Source: Paenibacillus sp. DCT19
GTDB lineage: Bacteria > Bacillota > Bacilli > Paenibacillales > Paenibacillaceae
Direction of reading: 5' to 3'
DNA length: 64,000 bases
Assembly (NCBI RefSeq): GCF_003268635.1
Contig: NZ_CP029639.1
Location: 1,127,501 to 1,191,500, forward strand
In this document: one piece after another, positions 45,704-53,865 of the stretch
How positions within the stretch are numbered: position 1 is the first letter of the stretch
Layout of the letters: the number at the start of each line of letters is the position of its first letter
Program-made: the position numbers and the translations under genes
Notes under the pieces: generated by a model
Told to the model about the DNA's origin: nothing
Databases searched by the model: none
The model's input: the letters and a program-made list of their open reading frames with translations, nothing else

Positions 45704-45723
45704 TATAATTTGTAAAAATTATA
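45704..45723. promoter_or_regulatory. Inverted repeat in the XRE / HEPN-like divergent promoter
   Basis: TATAATTT (45704-45711) and AAATTATA (45716-45723) are exact complements four bases apart. The A/T composition makes chance possible, but the place suits an operator for the XRE regulator. Confidence 0.4.
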
Positions 45724-45780
45724 TCTTTGAGTATTCAATTCAATGTATAATATTGGTATTAACTCTTTGGAGGGATGACA

Positions 45781-46302
45781 ATGGCAAGAAATTGGTTCAC
45801 CACCGAAGCACATTGTAATCACCAAGTAGATTTTACTCCACGTTCTCAAGACAGTGATAGCTTCATCCTGTCGAAATCACAAGGTATCCCGGAGTATCAT
45901 ACAATACTTACTACCACTGTGGATTATCACCAACTTGCTCAGCATCACCTGAAGCTTGCTGTTATCATGCGTAATCACAATCAGTTCACGACCTGTCTAA
46001 TCCTCTGTGATTGGGCGCTTATTTCAATGGTTAAGGCATTATATATCCATAGGTATCAAACCGTGCATCCACTTAAGGAACTTACGATGAATGAAATTTT
46101 ACCTTTAGTGCATACGGACACAGAATCAGGACTAGATATCGCACTATTTATCGGTACGATGCAACATATGTCCTCATTAGAGGAGTGCCCGCAGAATCAG
46201 TCATTAAAGCCAAACAACATTGAGAAGCTTCTACAACGAACGGAAGAAATAATAGAGGAGTTAAACAACCGATTGAAGCATGTTCCACCCGATTTGCGAT
46301 AA
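45781..46302 (+). CDS. HEPN-like protein (uncertain)
   Basis: About 173 residues. After a His-rich start, residues 50-170 are helical. The order QLAQHHLKLAVIM, LILCDWALISMVKALYIH and then RYQTVHPLKEL recalls HEPN domains (Ala-rich helix with Lys-Ala-Leu, then R-x4-H). The candidate active site would be Arg and His in RYQTVH. HEPN proteins are often RNases in toxin or abortive-infection systems. Here it is divergent from a XRE gene but has no nucleotidyltransferase partner. ATG 45781 follows GGAGGG. Assignment is tentative. Confidence 0.5.
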   Translation: MARNWFTTEAHCNHQVDFTPRSQDSDSFILSKSQGIPEYHTILTTTVDYHQLAQHHLKLAVIMRNHNQFTTCLILCDWALISMVKALYIHRYQTVHPLKELTMNEILPLVHTDTESGLDIALFIGTMQHMSSLEECPQNQSLKPNNIEKLLQRTEEIIEELNNRLKHVPPDLR

Positions 46303-46484
46303 AATTGTTTTTTAAAATTTGTTTTTCTGATGTTTGGTTCATTTAATAGGGATGGGACCAGAGAATTATATGTGATGTAATAAAGTTTTTTGAAAGAACA
46401 AAAATTCAGGAACATGGGCGGATGTATACAATGTAAACTTCTGCTAACATAGTGAAATCCTATTTTTTGATGGCGGAGAATGAT

Positions 46485-47600
46485 ATGAGTACAATTAAAG
46501 TAACACCAGAACAACTACTGCATGTATCTAAACAGATTGAGCAGGGTAGGCAGCAGTTGGAAAGTATCCGCAATGACCTAACTGCACGAATTGGGTTTAT
46601 TGAATCTCAATGGTCGGGAGCAACACAGGAACGATTTTTCTATGATTTTCAGCAGTCCCGTCCTGTATTGGATCGAGCACTGGAAAGTATGGTAAAGTCC
46701 TCTCAGAACCTCGGCACCATTGCCGAGAGGTTTCAACAGGCAGACCAGGAACAAGTGAGCTTGGGAGCAATTGCTGGACAGATTGCTACAAATCTAAATA
46801 TGAACCAGGGTACAGGGAATCCAGAAGAGCGACGAAGGATGGTTTGGAATTCTTTGTTTGGAGCTTACATGCCTGCCAGTGAAGCGGAAGATGGAATGCC
46901 AGGACAAAAGGAATTTATTGAGTACTGGGAGAATGGTGGCTCCTATGAGGAAATGAAGGGTGGCCCGAAACAACCAGAGTCTAGTGGTGGGGATTATCTT
47001 GATGAACAGTCAAATGCATTTAAGGCAGGTTATCATCCCACAACTGGAGAGCCCATACCTGCATGGCAGGCAACGATTTCTATCGCAGGTCTGCAATTCA
47101 GCAAAATCGCGCTAGCTTTTACAGGGTTGTATAATAGAGGGTATAAGGTTCCAAAAGAGGGTTTAGGATTTCCGAAAGGTATGATCGGTGCGAGATTCAC
47201 AGTGAGTAATGAAAGAATTCACCACGCTTCAGTTGGAGATTTTAATTCAAATAACAGATTGATTAACGGTGGTCATGGTCAAGATAATATTAATTACTTA
47301 ATTAAAAATAAGGTTCCGTTTAACATCACTAAAGAATATCCAAATGGTGTGCGAGTTGGTAACATTCCAAACCACAAAAACAAAGCAAAGCGAAGCGGAG
47401 AGAACCAAGCTTGGTTTCCCAAGGATTGGACAGTAGAAGATATTAAAAAGTCAGGTGAGTATGTAGCAAATCTTCCAAACAACAGAGTTAAAGGTGATGG
47501 AGAATGGATGTTTGGAAATTATAAAAATGTCAGAGTAGGAGTCATAAAGAACGATGGTCAGATCGGGACGATTACTCCAGATAACTCAAGGCAACCATGA
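46485..47600 (+). CDS. WXG100-domain polymorphic toxin with C-terminal EndoU-type nuclease
   Basis: A 371-residue protein. Residues 1-95 form a helical hairpin with Trp-x-Gly at 43-45 (QWSGAT), the WXG100 targeting fold for type VII secretion. A linker (about 110-220) follows. The last 140 residues have the pattern of bacterial EndoU RNases (RIHHASVGDF, NGGHGQDN, NGVRVGNIPNH, WFPKDWTVEDI, GQIGTITPD). The product is probably an RNA-cutting antibacterial toxin. The adjacent small gene fits an immunity protein. ATG 46485 has GGCGGAG upstream. The frame extends earlier without support. Confidence 0.85.
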   Translation: MSTIKVTPEQLLHVSKQIEQGRQQLESIRNDLTARIGFIESQWSGATQERFFYDFQQSRPVLDRALESMVKSSQNLGTIAERFQQADQEQVSLGAIAGQIATNLNMNQGTGNPEERRRMVWNSLFGAYMPASEAEDGMPGQKEFIEYWENGGSYEEMKGGPKQPESSGGDYLDEQSNAFKAGYHPTTGEPIPAWQATISIAGLQFSKIALAFTGLYNRGYKVPKEGLGFPKGMIGARFTVSNERIHHASVGDFNSNNRLINGGHGQDNINYLIKNKVPFNITKEYPNGVRVGNIPNHKNKAKRSGENQAWFPKDWTVEDIKKSGEYVANLPNNRVKGDGEWMFGNYKNVRVGVIKNDGQIGTITPDNSRQP

Positions 47601-47611
47601 GGAGATTAAGC

Positions 47612-47923
47612 ATGGCAGACTATAGTGAAAAGTTGATTTTATTAGTAGAAAAGAGAACAAAACTACATCCCGATGATCCTGGGATTCAGATGATTTGGCA
47701 TGAGATGGTAGATATTTTGAAGGAGAATGAGCAAAGGACGATTGCATTTTTCAATCAATGTGAAGAAAAAGATTTATATTGGCTAAGCGAGATATTTGAG
47801 GATTTATCTTCTGAGTTACAAAGTCGATCATTTATAGATTGTCTCCTTCAACTGCAAGAGAAGTACCCTAACTTGGATATGGAGCAGGATATTGAATATG
47901 CTATTCAATCAATTCAGGAATGA
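47612..47923 (+). CDS. Putative immunity protein for the EndoU toxin
   Basis: 103 residues, acidic, all-helical in outline (YWLSEIFEDLSSELQ, then CLLQLQEKYP and a C-terminal IEYAIQSIQE). It starts 12 bases after the toxin stop with AGGAG eight bases before the ATG at 47612. An overlapping ATG at 47597 is less well placed. Small acidic proteins directly after EndoU toxins are usually their inhibitors. That role is inferred from position. Confidence 0.68.
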   Translation: MADYSEKLILLVEKRTKLHPDDPGIQMIWHEMVDILKENEQRTIAFFNQCEEKDLYWLSEIFEDLSSELQSRSFIDCLLQLQEKYPNLDMEQDIEYAIQSIQE

Positions 47924-47943
47924 ATACTAACATTGTTGACCAT

Positions 47944-48032
47944 GGATAACTTGGCAGATGAACGTATTGCCCGGATGCAACATGCGTCCGGGATTTAATT
48001 ATGACATTCTTTATTGCAATCGGGTGTAAGGC
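47944..48032 (+). pseudogene. Duplicated 5' fragment of the PLD-helicase gene
   Basis: About 89 bases are roughly 90% identical to 50096-50187, which encode residues 12-41 of the PLD-helicase (ITDNLADELIARMQ onward). Here an early stop (GGGATTTAA) and a two-base gap break the frame. Intact neighbours are on the other side of 2 kb of immunity-type genes. It is a scar of duplication or of gene insertion at this site. Confidence 0.75.
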
Positions 48033-48139
48033 GAGGGATTGGGTGTATCGTTAAAGACTCTTTTCTTGATTCTAAACAAGAACCATTAAATTTTGCGATT
48101 TTCAAATTTAAATTTTTTTTTGTAGTAGGAGAGATTCTC

Positions 48140-48469
48140 TTGGCACAAAGTGCGATTCGTTATGCTCAGCGTATACGTTATATACAGGATGCTCAGTTGG
48201 GCACGGTAATACAGAGCCTTTTCAAAATTGTAGATCAAAATACAACTAAACTTTCCACCGAAAGTGAGTGGTTATTCAAAGCAATAAGCGAATGGTGGAG
48301 TGATTTTGAAGATATGCCACCAGGGCTAAAAGATGTTGAGTTAGACAAATGGTTGACAGTTGCAAGTCGTAAAGAACTTTTTATAGGCTTGTTAAGCGAG
48401 GCCTATAAACAATGCGATGAAAATTTAAAGGGTGAAATATTTAAAGTTATTGAGCTACTACAAGATTAA
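48140..48469 (+). CDS. Small acidic protein, possible immunity protein
   Basis: About 109 residues from TTG 48140, which has AGGAGAG six bases upstream. The frame opens further upstream at 48014, but that part begins in the PLD-helicase fragment and looks non-native. The sequence is helical (AQSAIRYAQRIRYIQDAQ; WLFKAISEWW). No family recognised. It lies in a row of orphan genes after a toxin, the usual place of spare immunity genes. Confidence 0.5.
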   Translation: MAQSAIRYAQRIRYIQDAQLGTVIQSLFKIVDQNTTKLSTESEWLFKAISEWWSDFEDMPPGLKDVELDKWLTVASRKELFIGLLSEAYKQCDENLKGEIFKVIELLQD

Positions 48470-48530
48470 TCTAGCAACATGAACATAAGAAGGGATATAG
48501 ACGCTGAGTTTAACTTAATGGAGTGAGATA

Positions 48531-49166
48531 ATGAGAGTACAGCTCAAAGATACAATAACATTACAAACTAATTTATCATTAGATCGAAGATATTTTGTAT
48601 ATGAAATAGAGTCTACACCTTCAGGAAATACGTATTACAGGATCGAAAATGATGCTAAGCAGGTTGTTCCGTATGATTCGGCTTTATTAAATGTAGTTTC
48701 AGATAAGCTTTATGGTGACTGGACTGACTTAAAGAAACCTTATCAATCATCTGCCAAAGTACCTAGAGAGATAGCTTATATAACATTTTGGGAAGAGTTC
48801 TATAATGATGATCCTAAAGCTCTACGAGCATTTAGTAAAGTTAAAGCTAGATTGTATCTCGAAGAATTAGAGGAGTCCGAAATCAAAGATATTTTGGAAA
48901 GTAACAACGAAGATGAAATTTACTTTGTGTTAAATACTCTAATCAGTGTAAAGAGTGACACGTTTACTAACGAAATAATTCAGTTGGCTCAAACGAAACT
49001 GATAGAAAACAACTATCCTGAGGATGATGTGTTGACAGCTGCATTCCAGTATTTGAGTTTATTTCAAGAAGAACATATCAATGAATTTTTTATACACTAC
49101 TTGACTAATATTGAACTTGGAAATGATAAATTAACAGAAATCGTGAACAATTACTTTGCTTCATAG
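48531..49166 (+). CDS. Protein of unknown function in the immunity-type array
   Basis: 211 residues, acidic. The first 80 residues are rich in strands (YFVYEIESTPSGNTYYRIEND) and the remaining part is helical with HEAT-like pairs (EIYFVLNTLISV, VLTAAFQYLSLF). A GAGTGAGATA stretch precedes the ATG. No recognised family. Neighbours suggest immunity or accessory to polymorphic toxins. Confidence 0.6.
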   Translation: MRVQLKDTITLQTNLSLDRRYFVYEIESTPSGNTYYRIENDAKQVVPYDSALLNVVSDKLYGDWTDLKKPYQSSAKVPREIAYITFWEEFYNDDPKALRAFSKVKARLYLEELEESEIKDILESNNEDEIYFVLNTLISVKSDTFTNEIIQLAQTKLIENNYPEDDVLTAAFQYLSLFQEEHINEFFIHYLTNIELGNDKLTEIVNNYFAS

Positions 49167-49184
49167 CAGAAATGGAAAGTGAAT

Positions 49185-49562
49185 ATGGGTAAATATGTAT
49201 CTATTAGAGGTTGGTTAGAGTGTGATGAGAGCACGATTAATGAAGTGAAAAAGATACGGGATGACTTCACGGCCAATTACAATGAAGGTTTGATGGAAAA
49301 AGATAAATTAGAATTGTACCAGTCGGGTTGGACATTCCCGGAGAAACAAATTAATTGGACAGCTTATGTATTTTACGGGGCAGATATCAGAGAGTATCAT
49401 CTTGATTTTATGAAGAAACAACTTTCTGCAATGGCTGGTATTCAAGATATATCTGGGTATTTTTTGATAGATGATCATGATGGAGATTATCATTTGTGCT
49501 GGCAAATATGCGAGAATAAAATTATTGAAAGTGATCAGCAGAATATCGTGTTTAACAAATAA
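49185..49562 (+). CDS. Putative immunity-type protein
   Basis: 125 residues from ATG 49185 (GTG 49179 is also possible). The first strand KYVSIRGWLECDE, a helix, a WTAYVFYGADIREYH strand pair, and FLIDDHDGDYHLCWQI give an alpha/beta sandwich outline seen in small immunity proteins. Family not named with certainty. A terminator follows. Confidence 0.55.
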   Translation: MGKYVSIRGWLECDESTINEVKKIRDDFTANYNEGLMEKDKLELYQSGWTFPEKQINWTAYVFYGADIREYHLDFMKKQLSAMAGIQDISGYFLIDDHDGDYHLCWQICENKIIESDQQNIVFNK

Positions 49563-49579
49563 ATATGATTATGATTGAA

Positions 49580-49624
49580 AGCCCATTTCTACTCCTGTAC
49601 GAGTAGCCATGGGTTCTATTTTTA
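49580..49624 (+). terminator. Terminator after the immunity-type array
   Basis: GCCCAT-TT-CTACTC pairs with GAGTAG-CC-ATGGGT, followed by CTATTTTTATTT. Confidence 0.8.
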
Positions 49625-49753
49625 TTTCCTCGACTTAATCCACCACTTTACAAAAATCACCCCATCCCTCTCCAGGCCAATGGTATAATGGCAAAAAGGG
49701 AGATTCTGGCGTCAGGTTCGAAGTTTCTAACAGCAGAAAGGATGTTATGCCAT

Positions 49754-50080
49754 ATGCCTACATATAACAAGTTAGTACGGGACAAGATTCCACACATCAT
49801 TACATCTAGCGGGAAAGAATGCCGTACACGTATTCTTGATCCTGAGGAATATAAGCAAGAACTGAGAACGAAATTGCGCGAAGAAGCGGACGAATATGCA
49901 GAGGCTGGTAACGATCAAGATGCACTCGAAGAGTTAGCAGATATGCTGGAAGTGATCCGCGCATTGGCTGAAGTGCATGGGGCGAATGTCGCACAACTGG
50001 ACAAGCTGCGGGCAGATAAGGCAGAGGCACGTGGTGGATTCCAAGAACGGGTGTATCTAATCGATGTCGACGAAGCTTAA
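49754..50080 (+). CDS. MazG-like nucleotide pyrophosphohydrolase-type protein
   Basis: About 108 residues from ATG 49754: MPTYNKLVRDKIPHIITSSG, then KLREEADEYAEAGNDQDALEELADMLEVIRAL, the helical EExx(n)ExxD metal-binding core of the MazG/HisE-like family. Such proteins hydrolyse nucleoside triphosphates. Its stop lies inside the start of the helicase gene (17-base overlap), so the two are co-translated. The association of a MazG-like protein with a PLD-helicase suggests a joint defence or repair role, not a housekeeping one. Confidence 0.82.
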   Translation: MPTYNKLVRDKIPHIITSSGKECRTRILDPEEYKQELRTKLREEADEYAEAGNDQDALEELADMLEVIRALAEVHGANVAQLDKLRADKAEARGGFQERVYLIDVDEA

Positions 50081-52508
50081 CGTTAAACTCATCACGGATA
50101 ACTTGGCAGATGAACTCATTGCCCGGATGCAGCATGCGTCCGGGATTTATATTATGACATCCTTTATTATGCAGTCGGGTGTAAGGCTGCTTGCACCACA
50201 TTTGAAAAGCGCAGTTGAACGTGGTGCCGAGGTGAGAATGCTAGCTGGAGACTACCTATACATCACTCAACCCGAAGGGCTACAGGCATTATGTGATGTA
50301 GATGAACGGATTGAGGTACGACTATGGCGGAGTATGGGAACGTCTTTTCACCCCAAGGCTTATTTGTTTGACTATGATAACGGGGAAGGGCTGCTGATTG
50401 TAGGCTCGTCCAACTTTTCGCTCTCTGCACTTAAGACAGGCTATGAATGGAATCTAGCAATGAATGCTGAGGCTGAACCGTATACATTTCAGATGGCACT
50501 GGATAAATTCATGCAGAGTTTCTATCATGAAACAACCTTACCTGTTAACTCGGATTCTATCTCTCTGTACGAAGGAGAGTACCGTAAATATCATCAAAAA
50601 AATCCTGAACTAATTCAGCGGATTACCGAGCTAGAGGAAGCAGAGTTTGGGAATCGACTACCAGAGGATGCGGAGGAAACGACGGCCGAATTATCTTCGG
50701 AGATCATTGAACCGAGAGCCGCACAATCAGCAGCTTTGGAAGCACTCGAAGGCATTGTGGAAGAGCAGTATGATAAGGCGATGGTTGTGATGGCGACAGG
50801 ACTTGGTAAAACGTATCTGGCTGGCTTCTTTGCTCGTCGCTTTAAAAGGGTACTGTTCATTGCGCATCGGGAAGAGATTCTCTTCCAGGCGAAAAAGTCT
50901 TTTGCACGCATCATGCCAGAACGTAGCTTCGGCATCTATAACGGTCAGTATAAAGATGGAGAGGCAGATTGTGTATTTGCTTCGATCTATACGCTTAGTT
51001 TACAGAGACATCGGGATGTGTTCGCAACAGATGCATTCGATCTCATTGTCGTAGATGAGTTTCATCATGCGGCTGCAAAGTCGTATATGTCTGTCATTAA
51101 TCACTTTCAGCCCCAGTTCCTACTTGGCATTACGGCTACGCCAGATCGACTGGATGGTAAGGATGTATACGCCCTGTGTGATGGGAACGTAGCGTACCAA
51201 ATGCATTTTATTGATGCGATTCGGCGAGGCTGGCTTGCCCCATTCCAGTATTACGGTGTATTTGATGACACGGATTATTCGCAGATTCGCTGGATGGGCA
51301 CGAAATATGATGAAGAACAGCTCATGGCAGCACAGTTACATGAGGAGCATGTGGAGAAAATTTATTCGGCATGGCTTCAGCATAAGCAGACACGTACGAT
51401 TGGCTTCTGCTCCTCCATTCGTCAGGCAGATTATCTGGCTGCGTATTTTCGCAGTCAGGGAGTGAAGGTGCTGAGTCTACATTCGCGTACATCGGAGATG
51501 TCTCGTGAAGAAGCCATTCAGCGGCTTGATGAGGCAGAACTGGAGATTATTCTAACGGTGGATCTGTTCAACGAAGGTACCGATATCCCGCGTGTGGATA
51601 CGTTGTTGTTCGCGCGTCCAACCGAATCTCTTACGGTGTTCACCCAACAGTTAGGACGTGGTCTTCGGTTAGCGGAAGGTAAATCTCATTGTGTCATCAT
51701 TGATCTAATCGGGAATTATCGGAATGCGGATATCAAGCTGAGTTTACTGGATATGCGTGACCATGACGAAACAGGTGGGAAAAGAAACGCTCCTTCTGTG
51801 CCTGAGGTTCCCGCTAACTGTGCTATTCATCTGGATACCCAGGTAATAAACCTGCTACAGGAGTTAAGCCGAAAGAGGATGCCTCGTCGAGAGAAACTGC
51901 ATCAGGATTTTCTGGATGTGAAGAGAGAATTAGGACGTATTCCGACATATCTGGAGCTACATCTGATGGGACGTTCCAAAAGCATTGGGTATCGAAGCGA
52001 CTTTGGATCGTATATTGGTTTTCTATACTGGGCAGAGTTACTGTCAGCGTATGAGAGCGAAGTTTATATTCGTCAGGAAGCATGGCTGCGAGATGTGGAG
52101 AAGACCATCATGAACAAAAGCTATAAGATGGTTGTGCTACTCTACATGCTGGAACGTGGAGAGGATCACTGGATGGAGCCAGCAACACCAAGCGAGATGG
52201 CGAGCTTTTTCCATACATACCTGACGGAGAAAGCATATCGGAAACGCAAAGACTTTTCGGATAAAGGTAAGCTAAAACTTTGGGACTGGAATGAGAAGAC
52301 GGCATCTGAGATTGAAAAGTTGATTATCGACATGCCGATGTCTATGTGGAGCGGAGCGAAGGGCAGTATGACTCGTTTCGTGGACGGAGTGTTTTCACTG
52401 AATGTACAAGTGCAGGATGCAGAGGAACGATCACTGTTATATCGTTGGACGAAGGAGATTGGTCTGTACAGATTGCATGCGTATTTTGAGCGGGGAATTC
52501 TAGTATAA
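50064..52508 (+). CDS. Superfamily 2 helicase with N-terminal phospholipase D-type nuclease domain
   Basis: An 814-residue protein. Residues 1-170 form a PLD-type domain with the HxK motif and GSSNFSLSAL. Residues about 220-590 carry SF2 helicase motifs: ATGLGKTYL (Walker A), VVDEFHHA (DExH-like), ITATPDR, LTVDLFNEGTDIP, QQLGRGLR. A C-terminal region (about 600-814; GRIPTYLELHLMGRSKSIGY) is shared with DUF3427-type proteins. The fusion resembles defence and repair enzymes that unwind and cut DNA. It is coupled to the MazG-like gene. A broken copy of its 5' end lies at 47944. Confidence 0.88.
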   Translation: MSTKLNVKLITDNLADELIARMQHASGIYIMTSFIMQSGVRLLAPHLKSAVERGAEVRMLAGDYLYITQPEGLQALCDVDERIEVRLWRSMGTSFHPKAYLFDYDNGEGLLIVGSSNFSLSALKTGYEWNLAMNAEAEPYTFQMALDKFMQSFYHETTLPVNSDSISLYEGEYRKYHQKNPELIQRITELEEAEFGNRLPEDAEETTAELSSEIIEPRAAQSAALEALEGIVEEQYDKAMVVMATGLGKTYLAGFFARRFKRVLFIAHREEILFQAKKSFARIMPERSFGIYNGQYKDGEADCVFASIYTLSLQRHRDVFATDAFDLIVVDEFHHAAAKSYMSVINHFQPQFLLGITATPDRLDGKDVYALCDGNVAYQMHFIDAIRRGWLAPFQYYGVFDDTDYSQIRWMGTKYDEEQLMAAQLHEEHVEKIYSAWLQHKQTRTIGFCSSIRQADYLAAYFRSQGVKVLSLHSRTSEMSREEAIQRLDEAELEIILTVDLFNEGTDIPRVDTLLFARPTESLTVFTQQLGRGLRLAEGKSHCVIIDLIGNYRNADIKLSLLDMRDHDETGGKRNAPSVPEVPANCAIHLDTQVINLLQELSRKRMPRREKLHQDFLDVKRELGRIPTYLELHLMGRSKSIGYRSDFGSYIGFLYWAELLSAYESEVYIRQEAWLRDVEKTIMNKSYKMVVLLYMLERGEDHWMEPATPSEMASFFHTYLTEKAYRKRKDFSDKGKLKLWDWNEKTASEIEKLIIDMPMSMWSGAKGSMTRFVDGVFSLNVQVQDAEERSLLYRWTKEIGLYRLHAYFERGILV

Positions 52509-52577
52509 AAGCTTAAGGATAGAAAAAAATCCTATCTAGAATGTAATTGAATATACCAACTAGAATGATCTAAACAA

Positions 52578-52632
52578 AAACCAGACTACTCACACGGTTC
52601 AATGACATGTAGTCTGGTTTCTATTTTTTTGA
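52578..52632. terminator. Terminator after the PLD-helicase gene
   Basis: AAACCAGACTAC (52578-52589) and GTAGTCTGGTTT (52609-52620) are exact complements. CTATTTTTTTG follows on the plus strand. Convergent lipoprotein genes begin to end here, so it may serve both. Confidence 0.85.
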
Positions 52633-52675
52633 TTTTCTTGAGCTCCATAGCGTGTAGACATACTGTACTTGTATC

Positions 52676-53020
52676 TCATTCGGAACTAACCTCTTCCTCG
52701 CTCTTTCGTTTATCAATAAAATCTCCAGGTCCGCCTTCTGACTTGATTTCCAAGGATGGAAGATAAAATGATAATGAAACCCATGTTTGAGGGTCATCTT
52801 TAACATGTCCATTTAATACAATGGTGGATGACATAGGTACTTTAATTTGATAATCAGTGATTTTAACATCTACATCATAATACTTTTCGAAGTATTCTTG
52901 TCCAATAGGAATGGCCTTTTCATATAATTCCTGTCTGTCAGCTTTAGAGAGGCTACTGCAACCAGTTATAATAACTATAACTCCGAAAGTTAACAATATT
53001 GAACGAATGCTCTTGATCAT
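52676..53020 (-). CDS. Small lipoprotein of the tandem array, copy 1 (putative lipase immunity)
   Basis: 114 residues with lipobox (IITGC) then a cystatin-like outline: a helix (QELYEKAIPIGQEYFEKYYD), a strand VDVKITDYQIKVPMS, a hairpin TIVLNGHVKDDPQTWVSLSF, and a charged tail. ATG 53020 has AGAGAGGTGAG upstream. It is the most divergent of three copies (compare 53084-53452 and 53449-53793). The array is divergent from a type VII-type lipase, where immunity lipoproteins are found in S. aureus. Immunity is inferred. Confidence 0.75.
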   Translation of the reverse strand: MIKSIRSILLTFGVIVIITGCSSLSKADRQELYEKAIPIGQEYFEKYYDVDVKITDYQIKVPMSSTIVLNGHVKDDPQTWVSLSFYLPSLEIKSEGGPGDFIDKRKSEEEVSSE

Positions 53021-53083
53021 GTACTCACCTCTCTTCCATTTATCCAATAGCTATAAAAACTTGACTGCAAGGGGATATTACCT

Positions 53084-53452
53084 TTATTGAATCCTTTTTT
53101 TTATAAAATCCTCTGGGCCTTTAGCTGATCGTATTTCCATAGATGGAATATCTAATGATAGAGATATATTGATCGTTTGATCGTTTTTTACATAACCATA
53201 GAGGAACATAGTAGAAGAGTTAGGTAAGTTAATGTCATAGTCCGTAAATATGATTTCTACATCATAATACTTTTTGAAGTATTTTTGTCCAATAGGAACA
53301 GCTTTTTTGTAAAATGTTCTAGCTTCTTTGTCAGAAAGTCCCCCACAGCCAGTTACAATAGTGACCGTATATAAAGTCAGTAATACTAAAGAAAAATATT
53401 TAAGCAATCTAATATTTCTATTTCCTACAGGAATTTGAGTTGGATATCTCAT
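53084..53452 (-). CDS. Small lipoprotein of the tandem array, copy 2
   Basis: About 122 residues with lipobox (IVTGC) and the same outline: KKAVPIGQKYFKKYYDVEIIFTDYDI, STMFLYGYVKNDQTINISLSLDIPSMEI. Its ATG overlaps the stop of the upstream copy (ATGA). A longer N-terminus than the others leaves the start uncertain; TTG 53404 is an alternative. Encodes one of three near-repeated proteins next to the lipase. Confidence 0.72.
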   Translation of the reverse strand: MRYPTQIPVGNRNIRLLKYFSLVLLTLYTVTIVTGCGGLSDKEARTFYKKAVPIGQKYFKKYYDVEIIFTDYDINLPNSSTMFLYGYVKNDQTINISLSLDIPSMEIRSAKGPEDFIKKRIQ

Positions 53453-53793
53453 TTGGAATTAACTTCTGCCTCTCTCTTTCGTTTTTCTATGAACTCCCCA
53501 GGTCCCCCAGCTGTTTCAATTTCTAAAGAGGGGAGATAGAACGAAAGGGAGATTTTAGTTTGTGGATCACCTTTAGGATAACCTTTCAAAACCATAGTCG
53601 AAGACATAGGGATATTGATATAAAATTCAGTGAATTCCACTTCAACATCATAATACTTCTTAAAGTATTCTTGTCCAATAGGAACAGCTCTTTGATAATA
53701 ATCTTGCTCTTCTTTATCACTTAAACCTCCACAACCAGTAAGTATAGTGATTAAAATAATAAAAATTAAGCCGCTACGGATAGAGGTAATCAT
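53449..53793 (-). CDS. Small lipoprotein of the tandem array, copy 3
   Basis: 114 residues, lipobox (ILTGC), QRAVPIGQEYFKKYYDVEVEFTEFYI, STMVLKGYPKGDPQTKISLSFYLPSLEIE and a Lys/Glu-rich tail. It is the first gene of the array, about 70 bases from the divergent lipase gene, with AAAGGACG before its ATG. The array probably arose by tandem duplication. Confidence 0.75.
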   Translation of the reverse strand: MITSIRSGLIFIILITILTGCGGLSDKEEQDYYQRAVPIGQEYFKKYYDVEVEFTEFYINIPMSSTMVLKGYPKGDPQTKISLSFYLPSLEIETAGGPGEFIEKRKREAEVNSK

Positions 53794-53865
53794 TTGAAAT
53801 CACGTCCTTTATTGGAAAAAAATAATTACTAAGGTATACTATACTTCAAAAAGAAGGTTATATGA

